64,000 nt of DNA, taken from Kribbella kalugense (lineage in GTDB: Bacteria > Actinomycetota > Actinomycetes > Propionibacteriales > Kribbellaceae). This document shows positions 63,901-64,000 of the stretch, piece by piece. Each line of letters begins with the position of its first letter. The stretch's first letter is position 1. The notes under the pieces were generated by a model that saw only the letters and a list, made by a program, of their open reading frames with translations, had not been told where the DNA came from and searched no databases. The position numbers were made by a program, and so were the translations under genes. The DNA lies in contig NZ_SODF01000001.1 of the NCBI RefSeq assembly GCF_004365875.1, forward strand, positions 3,410,001-3,474,000. The letters run 5' to 3'.

Positions 63901-64000
63901 GCTTCGATACCCTCCGAGCGATCGCGATATGGGGTCACCCCACTGTTGCTCGCGAAGGTGAACAGTCACCAGGGACGGACGTCCCGCCTGCCGACGCCAG

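Overview
The window is GC-rich DNA with dense genes, frequent GTG starts and many ATGA/GTGA stop-start overlaps. It carries actinobacterial hallmarks: two giant AAA-LuxR (LAL) regulators, a DUF7455 zinc ribbon, an actinobacterial DUF1003 protein, a sugar ABC importer with no ATPase of its own, Tat export and MmyB-type regulators. A soil actinomycete is likely. The gene mix resembles Nocardioidaceae/Kribbellaceae, but that placement is inference only. No tRNA, rRNA, CRISPR array, transposase or phage gene was seen.

Left part (1-16.2 kb): a cut secreted beta-helix protein, then two closely related LAL regulators about 9 kb apart that bracket a stress and envelope block. The block holds an HdeD-type membrane protein, an AraC regulator, DUF1003, a coiled-coil protein, a triple-BON protein, a truncated PRC-barrel protein, a soluble histidine kinase with its response regulator, and a small zinc ribbon. 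A PPK2-glycerol kinase operon and an MmyB-like regulator follow.

Middle part (16.2-31.5 kb): two TetR-controlled modules lie tail to tail. One holds an FAD monooxygenase, an amidohydrolase and a VOC-ABM fusion. The other holds an MFS transporter, a cyclase and an FAH-family hydrolase. Together they look like uptake and breakdown or modification of an aromatic or cyclic compound, and both TetR genes sit beside clear palindromic operators with a CGTACG core. Next come a GH63-like glucosidase with the debranching enzyme GlgX, and a divergent CDGSH protein/haem-oxygenase-like diiron protein pair.

Carbohydrate part (31.5-46.8 kb): a GntR regulator, a LarA-type racemase, an enolase-superfamily enzyme and a Tat-exported glycosidase share three copies of the palindrome CATACGTATG. 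Next to them is a probable L-fucoside locus: two permeases, a binding lipoprotein, a GH29 fucosidase and a GH127 enzyme, divergent from L-fuconate dehydratase and a second GntR.

Right part (46.8-64 kb): a four-gene surface operon of about 13.9 kb. It encodes a small secreted protein, a membrane-anchored DUF916-like protein, a 3876-residue giant and a small membrane DUF11 protein. The giant has an L-type lectin head, IPT, FN3 and Ig modules, 21 DUF11-like repeats, and a C-terminal domain shared with the small first protein. The layout closely parallels the Firmicutes WxL surface system (small WxL, WxL-interacting membrane protein, large lectin-WxL protein), but tyrosine stands where the WxL tryptophans would be. 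This is the most notable find in the window. A phosphoketolase on the opposite strand closes the window.
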